Below, piece by piece: positions 53,276-62,709 of a stretch of DNA of 64,000 bases. Every line of letters begins with the position of its first letter. Position 1 is the stretch's first letter. Origin of the DNA: CAYRUP01 sp964489265 (GTDB taxonomy: Bacteria > Pseudomonadota > Gammaproteobacteria > DSM-16500); NCBI GenBank assembly GCA_964489265.1, contig CAZAXX010000004.1, positions 3,452 through 67,451 on the forward strand, in the 5' to 3' direction. Position numbers and translations under genes: made by a program. The notes under the pieces were generated by a model, which searched no databases, was not told the origin of the DNA, and saw nothing but the letters and a program-made list of their open reading frames with translations.

Positions 53276-54121
53276 ATGCACGATTATATTATTGTGGCGA
53301 ATGGCCCATTTTTGGTACGAGAAATCATTGAAGCGGCAATACAGGGTAAAAAAATTATTGCCCTGGATGGCGCAGCCAATAAACTCTGGCGGCTCGGTAT
53401 CAGACCACACATTATTTTAGGTGATTTTGATTCTGTGCAAGAAACAAAAGAAAATATCTGGGGAATCAAACAAACATTTAATGAGCTTGAAGAAAAATCT
53501 GAACCCTACCTCGGTACTTTTGGTGTCACTATTGTACCTGCAAAAAATCAGGATCTAACGGATTTAGTCAAAGCTATTCAATATTGTGACGAAAAAAATG
53601 CAAAAAGCATTTCTATCATCTGCGCCAGCGGCGGTCGACTTGATCATCATGAAGGTGTCATGATGGCGTTGCGTTCTGAATATAAAAAGGATCGCGTCAT
53701 ACTGTTGCACACAGAGCAACAAACACTACGCCATGCGTTAGATGAGACTGTCACTGTTTTGGGTGAACCTGGAGATAAGTGCGGTGTGATTGCCACGCAT
53801 ACCGGTACATTTCGCTCTAAGGGATTGGTATGGGATGGACATAATCATTCAGAAAGTATTTGCAATGTATTCAAAGGGACAACTGCAACGATCACTGTCA
53901 CTGGCTCTGCATTGTTAATCATGCCACCACTTCTTCCTGAGCAGCGCGAATTTATGAAAAAAACTGAAGTTGAGCGCTTAGAATTACTATTACGAGATGC
54001 TAAAGCAAAACCTACCTCCCAGCTATGCGAGTGGCTCAAACATGGAATGTTTGCGACAACGACTTGTGTTGCGACAGTCGCAAAATATTGTGCATTAACG
54101 TATACTCGTACGATGAAGTAG
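53276..54121 (+). CDS. Thiamine pyrophosphokinase-like protein
   Basis: A 281-residue thiamine pyrophosphokinase, which makes thiamine diphosphate from thiamine and ATP. Motifs are ALDGAANKL, ILGDFDS, QDLTDLVKAI and SGGRLDH, in the usual order. It is about 60 residues longer than usual TPK; the extra part is a C-terminal tail from about residue 225. I chose the ATG at 53276, because the -10 box TATAAT at 53239-53244 excludes the first ATG. There is no strong ribosome site, so the mRNA may be nearly leaderless. It overlaps the end of the opposite GNAT-GrpB gene by 27 bp. Confidence 0.85.
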   Translation: MHDYIIVANGPFLVREIIEAAIQGKKIIALDGAANKLWRLGIRPHIILGDFDSVQETKENIWGIKQTFNELEEKSEPYLGTFGVTIVPAKNQDLTDLVKAIQYCDEKNAKSISIICASGGRLDHHEGVMMALRSEYKKDRVILLHTEQQTLRHALDETVTVLGEPGDKCGVIATHTGTFRSKGLVWDGHNHSESICNVFKGTTATITVTGSALLIMPPLLPEQREFMKKTEVERLELLLRDAKAKPTSQLCEWLKHGMFATTTCVATVAKYCALTYTRTMK

Positions 54122-55150
54122 CAAAATTCTATTAATGAACTCTCCTTTCGCCTTCGTATATTCTTCCCGATCATCGCGATGTTGCTGAGCCAATTTAATT
54201 TTTAATGCCTGATATTCTTTTGCAATATCGGGATGTGCAATCAAGTAATTCCTAAAATTGATTTTTCCACTCCAATGAGTTGAAGTGGGCTCAACAATAT
54301 GCACATGATGAGTACGCTTTTCGCCAAATGGTGGCATCCCTTTTACAAAAAATATTCGAGTTGGATCTGGATTTTCCTCCCAATATTCGTAACCTAATTT
54401 TTGTAGCGCAGGCACCGCAATTATTTTCATTTCTTCTAACGAAGGCACAGCAATTTGAATATCGATGATGGGTTTGGCTGCCATTTCTGGAATCGCCGTG
54501 CTGCCGACATGCTGGATATCGATAATTTTAGCTGGCGGTAATGTAGCTCGTAATTGCGTTATTTCTGCAACTGCCAGAGCCTGCCATTCCGGATCATAAT
54601 CAACGATATTCACATGATCTTTTTTCAGGACATCGCTGTCATCTCTTATAAAATCTTCATAAGTCATTGCCCAATGCTCATGACCACGCCATTCATTATT
54701 AATTTTCAAATAACGCGGTGAAAAACCTTCATAACGAAATCCATTTTTTTTGACTAATTGTATAGACTTCACATTGTCAGGTTGTATATTTGCCTCGACA
54801 CGGTGCAACTTTAATTCGTGAAATAGGTTTGCCAAAACCAATTTTAAACCGGCGCTCATATAACCTTGATCCGTAAAATCAGCAACGCCATAAAAACCTA
54901 AATACGCATTTTGAAATACTCCACGAACTATTTCGCTGACATTAAAAACACCCACTAAATTTCCTGAATGTTCAAACACCAGAAAACTTTTTTGGTTAGA
55001 TTGTTGGTACGCATTGAAATAGTCAGCAAATTCGCGAGAATTTAAGGGTGCTTTCAGCCAAGGATCATGCAGCGACTGACTCTGTTGCATAGCTGCAATA
55101 AAAAGTTCTTCATCTTCTTTTTTTATTTCGCGGATAAATACATTACGCAT
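54095..55150 (-). CDS. GNAT acetyltransferase fused to a GrpB domain
   Basis: A 351-residue two-domain protein. Residues 1-165 form a RimJ/RimL-type N-acetyltransferase (VFIREIKKEDEELFIAAM, then GYMSAGLKLVLANLFHELKLHRVEANI, read as 102-128). Residues 180-345 form a GrpB/UPF0157 nucleotidyltransferase-like domain (IDIQHVGSTAIPEMAAKPIIDI). GrpB domains resemble dephospho-CoA kinase-associated or CoA-type proteins, and acetyl-CoA may link the two activities. I chose the ATG at 55150, which overlaps the phzF stop and has AAGGTG before it, so translation is coupled. The fusion is uncommon. Confidence 0.82.
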   Translation of the reverse strand: MRNVFIREIKKEDEELFIAAMQQSQSLHDPWLKAPLNSREFADYFNAYQQSNQKSFLVFEHSGNLVGVFNVSEIVRGVFQNAYLGFYGVADFTDQGYMSAGLKLVLANLFHELKLHRVEANIQPDNVKSIQLVKKNGFRYEGFSPRYLKINNEWRGHEHWAMTYEDFIRDDSDVLKKDHVNIVDYDPEWQALAVAEITQLRATLPPAKIIDIQHVGSTAIPEMAAKPIIDIQIAVPSLEEMKIIAVPALQKLGYEYWEENPDPTRIFFVKGMPPFGEKRTHHVHIVEPTSTHWSGKINFRNYLIAHPDIAKEYQALKIKLAQQHRDDREEYTKAKGEFINRILLLHRTSIR

Positions 55151-55925
55151 CAATATCACCTTGCATGTATAACACGACTCTCCCACTAATGAGTACGCGA
55201 TCATTTTTATATCGACAAATTATTTCACCACCACGCTCCGAAAGTTGTCGTGCATGTAACTCTTGTTTATTTAATTTTTTCGACCAATAAGGCGCTAATA
55301 GGCAATGTGAAGCGCCAGTCACAGGATCTTCAGAAATCGTTTTTTGCGGATAAAAAGTTCGTGAAACAAAATCGATTTCGTTTCCTTGCGCTGTCACTGT
55401 TATGCCGCGGTGCGGCATTTTTTTAAGAATAGACAGATTTGGTCGCAATTGTCGTACTTCATCTTCTGAAGCATAAACAGCTAAACAACGTTCATTTCCG
55501 TGTTGGTATATTTCCTTAGGACGCAACCCGAGCCCCTCTTCTAGCAAAGGGAGAGCAACACTTTCGATAACTTTAGCTGGGAAATTTAATGTAATAAAAT
55601 CGTTATCACGCGTAATTTGCAATAATTCAGTGCGCGACTTCAAATCGACTTTTTTTAACGAAGGTTCAAGAAAATTAAAAATAACAAAACCAGCTGATAA
55701 AGAGCCGTGTCCGCAAAGATCAAGCTCATACTCCGGGGTAATCCAGCGAATATTAAATTTATTTTGATCTCGCACTAAAAATGCGGTAACAGGCAGATTG
55801 TTTTCTCTGGCAATAGCATAAAGCACCTCATCTGCCAGCCACGTTGATAAAACACAAACTGCGGCGGGATTGCCATGAAATAGCTTATCGGTGAATGCGT
55901 CTACGTGATAGATTTTGATTGTCAT
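55143..55925 (-). CDS. PhzF-family isomerase/epimerase
   Basis: A 260-residue protein of the PhzF/DAP-epimerase-like fold (YHVDAFTDKLFHGNPAAVC, then WITPEYELDLCGHGSLSAGFV and DPVTGASHCLLAPYW). These enzymes isomerise amino-acid-derived or phenazine precursors, but the substrate in non-phenazine bacteria is usually not known. It overlaps the GNAT-GrpB start by 8 bp. Its own start lies just past a palindromic repeat. Confidence 0.9.
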   Translation of the reverse strand: MTIKIYHVDAFTDKLFHGNPAAVCVLSTWLADEVLYAIARENNLPVTAFLVRDQNKFNIRWITPEYELDLCGHGSLSAGFVIFNFLEPSLKKVDLKSRTELLQITRDNDFITLNFPAKVIESVALPLLEEGLGLRPKEIYQHGNERCLAVYASEDEVRQLRPNLSILKKMPHRGITVTAQGNEIDFVSRTFYPQKTISEDPVTGASHCLLAPYWSKKLNKQELHARQLSERGGEIICRYKNDRVLISGRVVLYMQGDIDA

Positions 55926-55951
55926 TTTTTTTTAATTTTACCTTTTTATTT

Positions 55952-56015
55952 GTCATCCTGAACGAAGTGAAGGATCTCCTTATATATGGAGGTCCTTCAC
56001 TTCGTTCAGGATGAC
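55952..56015. repeat. Intergenic palindromic repeat (64 bp)
   Basis: GTCATCCTGAACGAAGTGAAGGATCTCC and its mirror GGAGGTCCTTCACTTCGTTCAGGATGAC form a long hairpin with an 8-bp loop (two 28-base arms). It lies between the cupin and phzF genes, which are read in the same direction. Confidence 0.92.
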
Positions 56016-56021
56016 ACTATT

Positions 56022-56459
56022 TTAACCCTTCTTTTTATAAACCATACCCCAAGGACCCATACCATTCACTTGCAAAATAGTTTCATCCTTCGTCCAAATA
56101 TAATGTTGCACTTTTGCAGGAATCATCACAAAACTACCAGCAGAAATTTTTTCTGCGTTGTCCTCATCAAATTTTGCGCCTGTTCCTATATATAACGCAC
56201 CAGAAATCACAGTATCATATTCATTAATATGATGCGTATGCACAGGTATTTGAAAATTAGCTGGTAGCTTAACTCTAGCAATAAACGGTTCTTTCTTTTC
56301 AGGGTTACCAGAAATGATAGCAACTTCTGCGCCCTTTAAATCAGTTGCAGGCAACCATTCCAGGTTCGATGGGCTCAGCACAGTTAATTTATTAGCTGCA
56401 AACGCCATCGAGCTAGTCAACGCTAATGCGGCGACCAAGGTAGTCATCATTTTATTCAT
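56022..56459 (-). CDS. Secreted cupin-domain protein
   Basis: A 145-residue exported protein with a signal peptide (1-21, ending SMAFA) and a single cupin domain. The metal-binding pattern is HTHHINEYDTVISGALYIG with a later H in VQHYIW. Function is unknown; cupins can be isomerases, oxygenases or storage proteins. I chose the ATG at 56459, with AAGGA before it. It is upstream of the repeat and divergent from the double-U-box gene. Confidence 0.82.
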   Translation of the reverse strand: MNKMMTTLVAALALTSSMAFAANKLTVLSPSNLEWLPATDLKGAEVAIISGNPEKKEPFIARVKLPANFQIPVHTHHINEYDTVISGALYIGTGAKFDEDNAEKISAGSFVMIPAKVQHYIWTKDETILQVNGMGPWGMVYKKKG

Positions 56460-56614
56460 AAAAAATATCCTTAATAATTTAATTTTTCGAACATAAAGTA
56501 CCATCGGTACTCCTCTGGTTCAACATTTTGATTCTATAAATTTAGTCGTTGCTAAACGGTTATAAAATAGCGATTATACGTTGGCCCTGCGAAGCTGGTA
56601 ATGGAAAAAATACT

Positions 56615-57541
56615 ATGGATAGTAGAAAATTCAATACGCTGAAAGGATACATTCTGGGTGGCATATGCGGTTTTACCTCTGCGGTTTTTGCGTGTCCAAT
56701 AATTTATATCAATAATTATTTTATTAAACATGTCGGAGTCGGACCCTATACCAATTGTTTCTGGACCAACGATTCATTCATACCTACGTTCACATGCTCT
56801 TTATTATTGACAGAATATACTCTAGTAGTTAAAGCCCGAACTGAATATGCAGCCACAACTACATCACCGTATTGGGGCATAGGAACTGCAATTGGCTCGT
56901 GCATCGGAGGATATCTCTGCACCACTCCGCCTACAGTGCGGAGGACACCCAGAAAAACAAGACAGGAAGATAAATGGGATGACTTGCCATTACCTGAAAG
57001 TTTCATCGATCCAATCACAATGAAATTAATGAGAAATCCTATTATCACCTGTACTATGCACAATGAAAAAATTACCTTATACGATTATAAAACATTAGCT
57101 AAACTCAATGGTAAGTGTCCTTATTCACGTTATCGCATCATCGTAGTGGGACTTGATCGTGATTTAAAAAAACGAATCAAGCTTTTTATTGAGATTCTAA
57201 AAAAATCGACCCTATTTCAAAATACTATTGTCTCATCCAAAAGAAATTATTTTTGCTTATTTTCTAAATTTCAAACCCCCGCTGATCCACTGCATGTTTG
57301 TCCTATCACTGGATACAAGATGAAAGATCCAGTGAAAGCCAGCGATGGTCACACTTACGAAAGAAAAGCCCTACTCGATCGAATACTCAAACAGCACAAT
57401 TTATTTAGCCCTGTGAATAAAAATATTATGTTAGAACCCATGAGCGCAAATTCATGGGTAATTCCTGACAATGAATCAAAGAGAAAGATTGCTGAATTAG
57501 CTGGCGAAAATAAGTTTAAAAGATTTTTCTTAGGATCTTAA
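56615..57541 (+). CDS. Membrane protein with two U-box domains
   Basis: A 308-residue protein. The N-terminus has a hydrophobic hairpin (10-32 and a second stretch 56-72) and a third Gly-rich segment (88-102). The soluble part then holds two U-boxes: residues 128-195 (ESFIDPITMKLMRNPIIT, CPYSR) and 225-298 (HVCPITGYKMKDPVKASDGHTYERKALL, read as 228-255). U-box domains recruit eukaryotic E2 ubiquitin-conjugating enzymes. Bacteria have no ubiquitin, so it would act in a host cell, as the double-U-box Legionella effector LubX does. I chose the ATG at 56615. It overlaps the opposite gene's end by 12 bp. Confidence 0.78.
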   Translation: MDSRKFNTLKGYILGGICGFTSAVFACPIIYINNYFIKHVGVGPYTNCFWTNDSFIPTFTCSLLLTEYTLVVKARTEYAATTTSPYWGIGTAIGSCIGGYLCTTPPTVRRTPRKTRQEDKWDDLPLPESFIDPITMKLMRNPIITCTMHNEKITLYDYKTLAKLNGKCPYSRYRIIVVGLDRDLKKRIKLFIEILKKSTLFQNTIVSSKRNYFCLFSKFQTPADPLHVCPITGYKMKDPVKASDGHTYERKALLDRILKQHNLFSPVNKNIMLEPMSANSWVIPDNESKRKIAELAGENKFKRFFLGS

Positions 57542-58831
57542 TTTATTACTTATTAATAAAATGAAAACTAAAATCGCAAAGAACATTCCTGAATAACCGG
57601 CTGTGATTCGATATGAATCTCCAATAAAAAAATGGGCTGTCAATGCTACGCAATATAGCAACATACCGGAGATGATTGAAATTATCAAAGCACCCACAAA
57701 TGAAAAATTATTCCCAAACGGAGGACCTAAAATCAATTTTTTTAAAGAAAATTTTTCTATTAGTCGCAGACTTTTTTGTACGCCTATGATAAATGCTACC
57801 ACAGTCACAAAAAGCAATTCCCATTCCCAAGTAAGATTGTTGGGCTCAGGCGGCCACGTAGCAGAAACACCTAACTCTGAAAAAGCTAATACACCAAATA
57901 ATACAGCCGCAAGTAATAACATAGGACCACGCACCAAAAGCAAACATAAACAGATGCTGAGGAAAATTTCAAAAATAGCATAAAGCGGAAGTAGCCATTG
58001 ACTATAATCAACACTCAGCAAAAGAAATTTATTCAGCCAGATGGCATTGGTATTATCAGCAAAATAGGTAATATTTTCGCGAAAATTTGTTAACACAAAT
58101 ACGCCTGAGAAATAATTGATACAGATTTGTAACACCAACATCGAACCGATAATAATTATCATTATATCAAGATATGTATCGATGCGACCTTTATCATCAC
58201 GCTCTTGATTTGGTTTTCTTTGCAAATAATAGTGCACCGAATTAATGATAAAAAAACTGGTCGCTGAAGATATTGCAACTAGGTTCGCAAAAACAGGATC
58301 TCTGTAAGCAATAAACGTTACATAGTAAAGTGCAGCAGTTAATATAAGGATAGCTAACAATGTTTTCATGACAGAATAGCCTAACTGCAAAAAAACAGAT
58401 TGCGGTAACCAGGAATAAGTACGCAGACTGAATCCAATTAGCAATGCAAAAACTGCCGGAAACAAAAATTCAAAAGGCCACAATCCCGGATCATTCCAAT
58501 TCAATGACCATGCAATAAAAAATCCTATCGCAACTATAATGCAGGTATATGATCTCGCTAAAAGCGTGAGACACGCGAGTGAACTGATTAAGAGTCCCGC
58601 TGCAAACAAACAGGTACTCCAAGGCGCTGTGCTTTTTAAAAAAAGAATGAGTTTATTATTAAGAAAGTTATTTTCATTATATTGAAGCAACTCATTGAGA
58701 AAATCGATCCAGCCGACACTTGAAAAAGCATTACGAAACAAAAGACTATAAAATTGGGTCAACAACACCATACCTAACAATATAATAATCAGGTTTATTG
58801 CAAATAAGCTTGAAGTGTTTTTATTTTGCAT
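57530..58831 (-). CDS. Twelve-helix membrane protein with internal duplication
   Basis: A 433-residue membrane protein with about 12 hydrophobic helices in two related halves of six. Parallel segments include the first helix (NLIIILLGMVLLTQFYSLLF against DIMIIIIGSMLVLQICINYF) and a Trp/Pro/Glu motif before a late helix (LWPFEFLFPAVFALLIGF against TWEWELLFVTVVAFIIGV). The pattern is reminiscent of DoxX-like proteins in tandem. Function unknown. GAGGGG lies before the ATG. It converges on the double-U-box gene. Confidence 0.65.
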   Translation of the reverse strand: MQNKNTSSLFAINLIIILLGMVLLTQFYSLLFRNAFSSVGWIDFLNELLQYNENNFLNNKLILFLKSTAPWSTCLFAAGLLISSLACLTLLARSYTCIIVAIGFFIAWSLNWNDPGLWPFEFLFPAVFALLIGFSLRTYSWLPQSVFLQLGYSVMKTLLAILILTAALYYVTFIAYRDPVFANLVAISSATSFFIINSVHYYLQRKPNQERDDKGRIDTYLDIMIIIIGSMLVLQICINYFSGVFVLTNFRENITYFADNTNAIWLNKFLLLSVDYSQWLLPLYAIFEIFLSICLCLLLVRGPMLLLAAVLFGVLAFSELGVSATWPPEPNNLTWEWELLFVTVVAFIIGVQKSLRLIEKFSLKKLILGPPFGNNFSFVGALIISIISGMLLYCVALTAHFFIGDSYRITAGYSGMFFAILVFILLISNKLRS

Positions 58832-58933
58832 TAATTACACCCCTCAATAGCTATATTATAGTATATTTTTTGCTATATAAGAGTGTATTTGATACCATTG
58901 AAAACACACTGAAAACAGCCGAATGGTGAAGAA

Positions 58934-60841
58934 ATGCATGACCGTCCAAGTCCACAGCAACCAGTTGATAATTTTGAACAATTACCACTAACAGTCCGTT
59001 ACGAAAGACTGGTCCCAAAAATATTGCGACCTGTTACGATTTTGATTGGGATGTTCTTACCCGGCTTGTTGTGGAAAAACGTTAATTTATCGAAAGGTAT
59101 ATTTGCCGATATTCAGTGGATGAATGCTAAGACTTTAGTGGCGATGTCATCGTATAACCTATCGGAAGTTAATGCATATTATTTACAGCACGAAAAAGCA
59201 CTTAATCTAACTGATACATTGGCTAAACATCTTGATAGAGCATTTCCGAACCATCCTGTCGATACGACTCAAAGTGACCCTACGAAACGTATTGCCTCCA
59301 AATCCAAGATTTTAGATGAAAGGAGCAAACTTTCTAAAAACATTACGGAACTTGATCAATTAAAAAAAATTAAACACTATTATCAAGATGTTTATGGAAC
59401 TCTGTTAGGTCTCAGAAGTAACGCAACAAAAGAAAGTCATTTATATACAATTAAACAAAGCGAAGCAAAAAAAGTTATAAATTCAAAAAGTATATCTTAC
59501 ACACGTACAGATATGATCATGCACAGACCTATACTTGATAAAAAATCTTTTTCTGCGCTGGCAAAATTAATCAGCAAATCCTACAAAGAGGTGAATGCAT
59601 CACTCATAGAGCGTAGACTCACTACCAAACTCATATCTAATGTAATTGAAAAAGATGCGTTTGATGATACCTTTGAATTTACGAGTTGGTATTTCATGTC
59701 CATATTCATTATGGGCGCATGTGTAACTCGATTCGCTCTTATAAATCCAAGTGTTAATTATCTTTTTAACACCTTTGTTCAACCTTCCAACCAAGAAATT
59801 GAAACCTTAGAAAAACTTTATGAATACAGCATGAAGGGCACGGCTTTATTTATGCTACTGGTATCCTATGCATCTTTCAAAATGACAGATAACATTGAAC
59901 ATAAATCTGCTGCCTATGTCGTAATTTTAAGTACAGTCAGCTCAATGCTTTATGATGCACGTGAATTTTATTTGCTTGGGCAAGCAGAATATAGAAAATT
60001 TCTTTTGAATAGAGAAATGAATAGAAAAACGCAACAAGTTCATGATTATTTTAATCAAGTTTTTGCAGATACCAATATATCTTGGAAACGTGGAAAGCAA
60101 TTTGTATTTTCTGCAGAACGCATACAAAATGTTTCTCAACGTGCTGTCATTAACATTATAGGTAAAATATTTGAAAAAAATGGGATTGCAGCCATATTCT
60201 GTATAAACGCTAATACCTTAACAGTTGAAGCTCATTTACCAGCAGCTCAGGCACAAACAATTAATACTCAAATTAAAGAACAAATAGAAGCATACAGAAA
60301 AGCAGCCACACCGAATATGTTTTTCACACAGCCTCAACCTGGCAAAGAAAAAAAACCAAAAAAACTTCCACAAACAGATCAACCATCAGACTCGGAAGAT
60401 AAATCTGATGATGAAACAAAAACACCGGCTGACGAAAAATTTACATGGCCTTCTGGTGCTGTTTACGACAGTAGCGATCCTTCTTGCAAAATTAAAAAAA
60501 TCGAGAATGATCGTTTTGGTACTTTCTTTGTCTCACATGAGATTGATAGCAAGGAATTCCCAACTCAACGAATGTATGAGACAGCTCGTGATAAAGCAAA
60601 TGATGGTGAAATGGCTGAAACTTATGAAGGAAGCCAGGGAACGCAATTTTTTTCCGGCAAACAAAAGAAAAGACACAAACCTATTAAAAATACCGTCACA
60701 GGTGGGCGATTTAAACCAGATGCCCGTTATAAATTACTTGGTGAGATGGGCGATATAAGAGAATATGCAACCAAAGAGGTTGAAGCGGAACATAAATATC
60801 CCTTATATCATTATGTTGGTCTTAAGCTTAAGTCGCATTAG
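58934..60841 (+). CDS. Large unknown membrane protein
   Basis: A 635-residue protein with a short hydrophobic segment near residue 40, two further helices near 255-275 and 300-318, a long soluble helical region and a charged disordered linker (KKPKKLPQTDQPSDSEDKSDDE). The last 100 residues are basic and Tyr/Gly-rich (RYKLLGEMGDIREYATKEVE). No family recognised. GGTGAAG precedes the ATG. The size, the membrane hairpin and the charged linker fit an effector, which is inference. Confidence 0.6.
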   Translation: MHDRPSPQQPVDNFEQLPLTVRYERLVPKILRPVTILIGMFLPGLLWKNVNLSKGIFADIQWMNAKTLVAMSSYNLSEVNAYYLQHEKALNLTDTLAKHLDRAFPNHPVDTTQSDPTKRIASKSKILDERSKLSKNITELDQLKKIKHYYQDVYGTLLGLRSNATKESHLYTIKQSEAKKVINSKSISYTRTDMIMHRPILDKKSFSALAKLISKSYKEVNASLIERRLTTKLISNVIEKDAFDDTFEFTSWYFMSIFIMGACVTRFALINPSVNYLFNTFVQPSNQEIETLEKLYEYSMKGTALFMLLVSYASFKMTDNIEHKSAAYVVILSTVSSMLYDAREFYLLGQAEYRKFLLNREMNRKTQQVHDYFNQVFADTNISWKRGKQFVFSAERIQNVSQRAVINIIGKIFEKNGIAAIFCINANTLTVEAHLPAAQAQTINTQIKEQIEAYRKAATPNMFFTQPQPGKEKKPKKLPQTDQPSDSEDKSDDETKTPADEKFTWPSGAVYDSSDPSCKIKKIENDRFGTFFVSHEIDSKEFPTQRMYETARDKANDGEMAETYEGSQGTQFFSGKQKKRHKPIKNTVTGGRFKPDARYKLLGEMGDIREYATKEVEAEHKYPLYHYVGLKLKSH

Positions 60842-60887
60842 TAGCATTCCCACAGGGCGCACTACTGTCCGGTGAATAACGGCTGTT

Positions 60888-60963
60888 GTCATCCTGAGAG
60901 CGCTTTTTGCTCGAAGGATCTCCTCATATTTATTGGGAGATCCTTCACTTCGTTCAGGATGAC
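60888..60963. repeat. Intergenic palindromic repeat (76 bp)
   Basis: Same sequence class as 14233-14308: GTCATCCTGAGAGCGC with GGATCTCC at the left, GGAGATCC with TCAGGATGAC at the right. It is located 47 bp after the stop of the 635-aa gene. Confidence 0.9.
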
Positions 60964-61055
60964 AAAAGCCTTACTTCTTTTAATATTTCCTTAAGCTCAA
61001 ACATCTAATATCAAGTAGTTAGTGGTTATAACTTAATTTTGTCAGGAAGACTATT

Positions 61056-62564
61056 ATGCCTTATATATCACCTGAATTAGACGTATTATTAAAACACATC
61101 CCCTCTTCTCTTGAAGCAAAGCCTCATCAAGAATTAGCAGATCAATTGACCGTCATCCTTCAACTTATTTCTTCCCAAGAGAAAAGAGATAAAGAAACAC
61201 TTTCACAAGTAGTTGGCGCAAATATTTATTTTTATGAGCTCATTGGCCCGGAAATAAAAGGTTATTTTTATAATTCGAGCAGTGCTCTTTATTCTTTTAT
61301 CGGTACCGGATTAAATCTTTCTGCAAAAAATACCTTATCAGAAAGAGATAAATTGATTGCTTTAAATAAATTTTATAAATTTATCACCGATAATTCTGTT
61401 CAGTTAGCCCCTTTATTAAAATCGATTACTATCGATGAATTACAAAAGAAAATTAAAAAAGTATTAAGCGGCCTGCTTGATGCCATACCCTATGAAATAT
61501 CCAAAATTGCTCGCGCTATTCCGACAGAACAATCGATTAAACAACATATGAAGAAGTTACCAGAAGAATATAAAAAAATTAAAACTGCGCAGAATAATAG
61601 TTGGCTTGGGCTTTTATTCTCATACATAAATAAAAATCACGTCTTACTCACGCAATTAGCATTATTAGTAGGAAGCATTGAATGCGATGATGACAAGCAA
61701 TTATCGCCCGATACCATGACACGTTCGCAACGAATTACATTGGGACTACTGCTATATATGACTGCGACCATTGAAGCAACCTATTGGGTTCGTAGTGCAT
61801 ACAATAGTACTTTATATACGATGTGCAAAGAAATTTTGAATTCAGAATTAGATGCAGCACAAGCATTAGCTTGTTTATCGGCATTTCGTAGTTTCATTAA
61901 CTCACATGAAGAGCGTGGTAAATTAGAAATAGCTGCACGAGATTATTTTCAAAAAGATAATTTGCTAGTAAATATTGATGCTGAGTTAGTTCCTATTTGT
62001 AACAAATTACTTGAAATGGAAGCAGCCCTAGAAAAAAATGCAAACACAACTAATTGGCCAGCAACTAAAGCAATGTCTGCTGCTGGTGTGATCTTAGGAT
62101 CAGCAGGTTATGGTCTCGGATCTGCGCTTGGTTATGCAATAAGCGAAACCGAGGTCACCAATGCAGCCAAAACCAGTGTTGGAGTTGCAGCAACCAGCAT
62201 GGCCACTGCTATATTCCAGTCAACGAGCGCGGGTTATTTTGCTTTTGCGGTAGGTGATTTTATTATTAAATGCACGCTGACACGTGCCTTTGCAAAAATA
62301 TTTGAATTTGTTGCCATAGCAATGGGCGGTTTAGCGGGTGGCGCAATTGGGTTTACTTTTGATTTATCCTACAAGGGTCTCCGTGAGATCAGCAAACGTC
62401 TCCTAAATTATTGCGATGAACATCCAGAACAAATGCGGAATGTCGATCGCGAATTTGTTCAGTGTTTACTAGAATTACCCCATGATTTATTTCCTGCCGT
62501 GCAAGATCAAATTCGTTATGCCAAAGGAGTAGACGCTCCACAAAAATTAGCGCTTACAAATTAA
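61056..62564 (+). CDS. 'MPYIS' family protein 2 with glycine-rich membrane hairpin
   Basis: A 502-residue protein, paralog of the one at 47873-49027 (shared MPYIS start, KKLPEEYKKI, the TLYTMCKEIL helical block and the LPHDLFPAVQ C-terminus). Unlike that copy, it carries a strongly hydrophobic Gly/Ala-rich segment at about 345-445 (AAGVILGSAGYGLGSALGYA and IAMGGLAGGAIGFTFDL), enough for two or three membrane passes. AGGAAG precedes the ATG. A strong hairpin follows. It is not a known family; an insertion of the hairpin into an ancestral protein could explain the pair. Confidence 0.65.
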   Translation: MPYISPELDVLLKHIPSSLEAKPHQELADQLTVILQLISSQEKRDKETLSQVVGANIYFYELIGPEIKGYFYNSSSALYSFIGTGLNLSAKNTLSERDKLIALNKFYKFITDNSVQLAPLLKSITIDELQKKIKKVLSGLLDAIPYEISKIARAIPTEQSIKQHMKKLPEEYKKIKTAQNNSWLGLLFSYINKNHVLLTQLALLVGSIECDDDKQLSPDTMTRSQRITLGLLLYMTATIEATYWVRSAYNSTLYTMCKEILNSELDAAQALACLSAFRSFINSHEERGKLEIAARDYFQKDNLLVNIDAELVPICNKLLEMEAALEKNANTTNWPATKAMSAAGVILGSAGYGLGSALGYAISETEVTNAAKTSVGVAATSMATAIFQSTSAGYFAFAVGDFIIKCTLTRAFAKIFEFVAIAMGGLAGGAIGFTFDLSYKGLREISKRLLNYCDEHPEQMRNVDREFVQCLLELPHDLFPAVQDQIRYAKGVDAPQKLALTN

Positions 62565-62580
62565 TTTCTTATCTTACAAA

Positions 62581-62607
62581 TCGGCAGCAATTATTTTTTG
62601 CTGCCGA
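62581..62607 (+). terminator. Hairpin after the MPYIS 2 gene
   Basis: TCGGCAGCAA and TTGCTGCCGA pair perfectly over 10 bp around a T-rich loop. A-rich bases follow rather than a U-tract on the plus strand, so efficiency is unclear. Confidence 0.7.
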
Positions 62608-62709
62608 AAACCTATCTTAATTACAAAATAATTACATTTTATTAATCTCCTTCTTAATTATTTTTATTTTTGCTATTTTGATGCAATAAATAATTATAAG
62701 GAGATGTTC

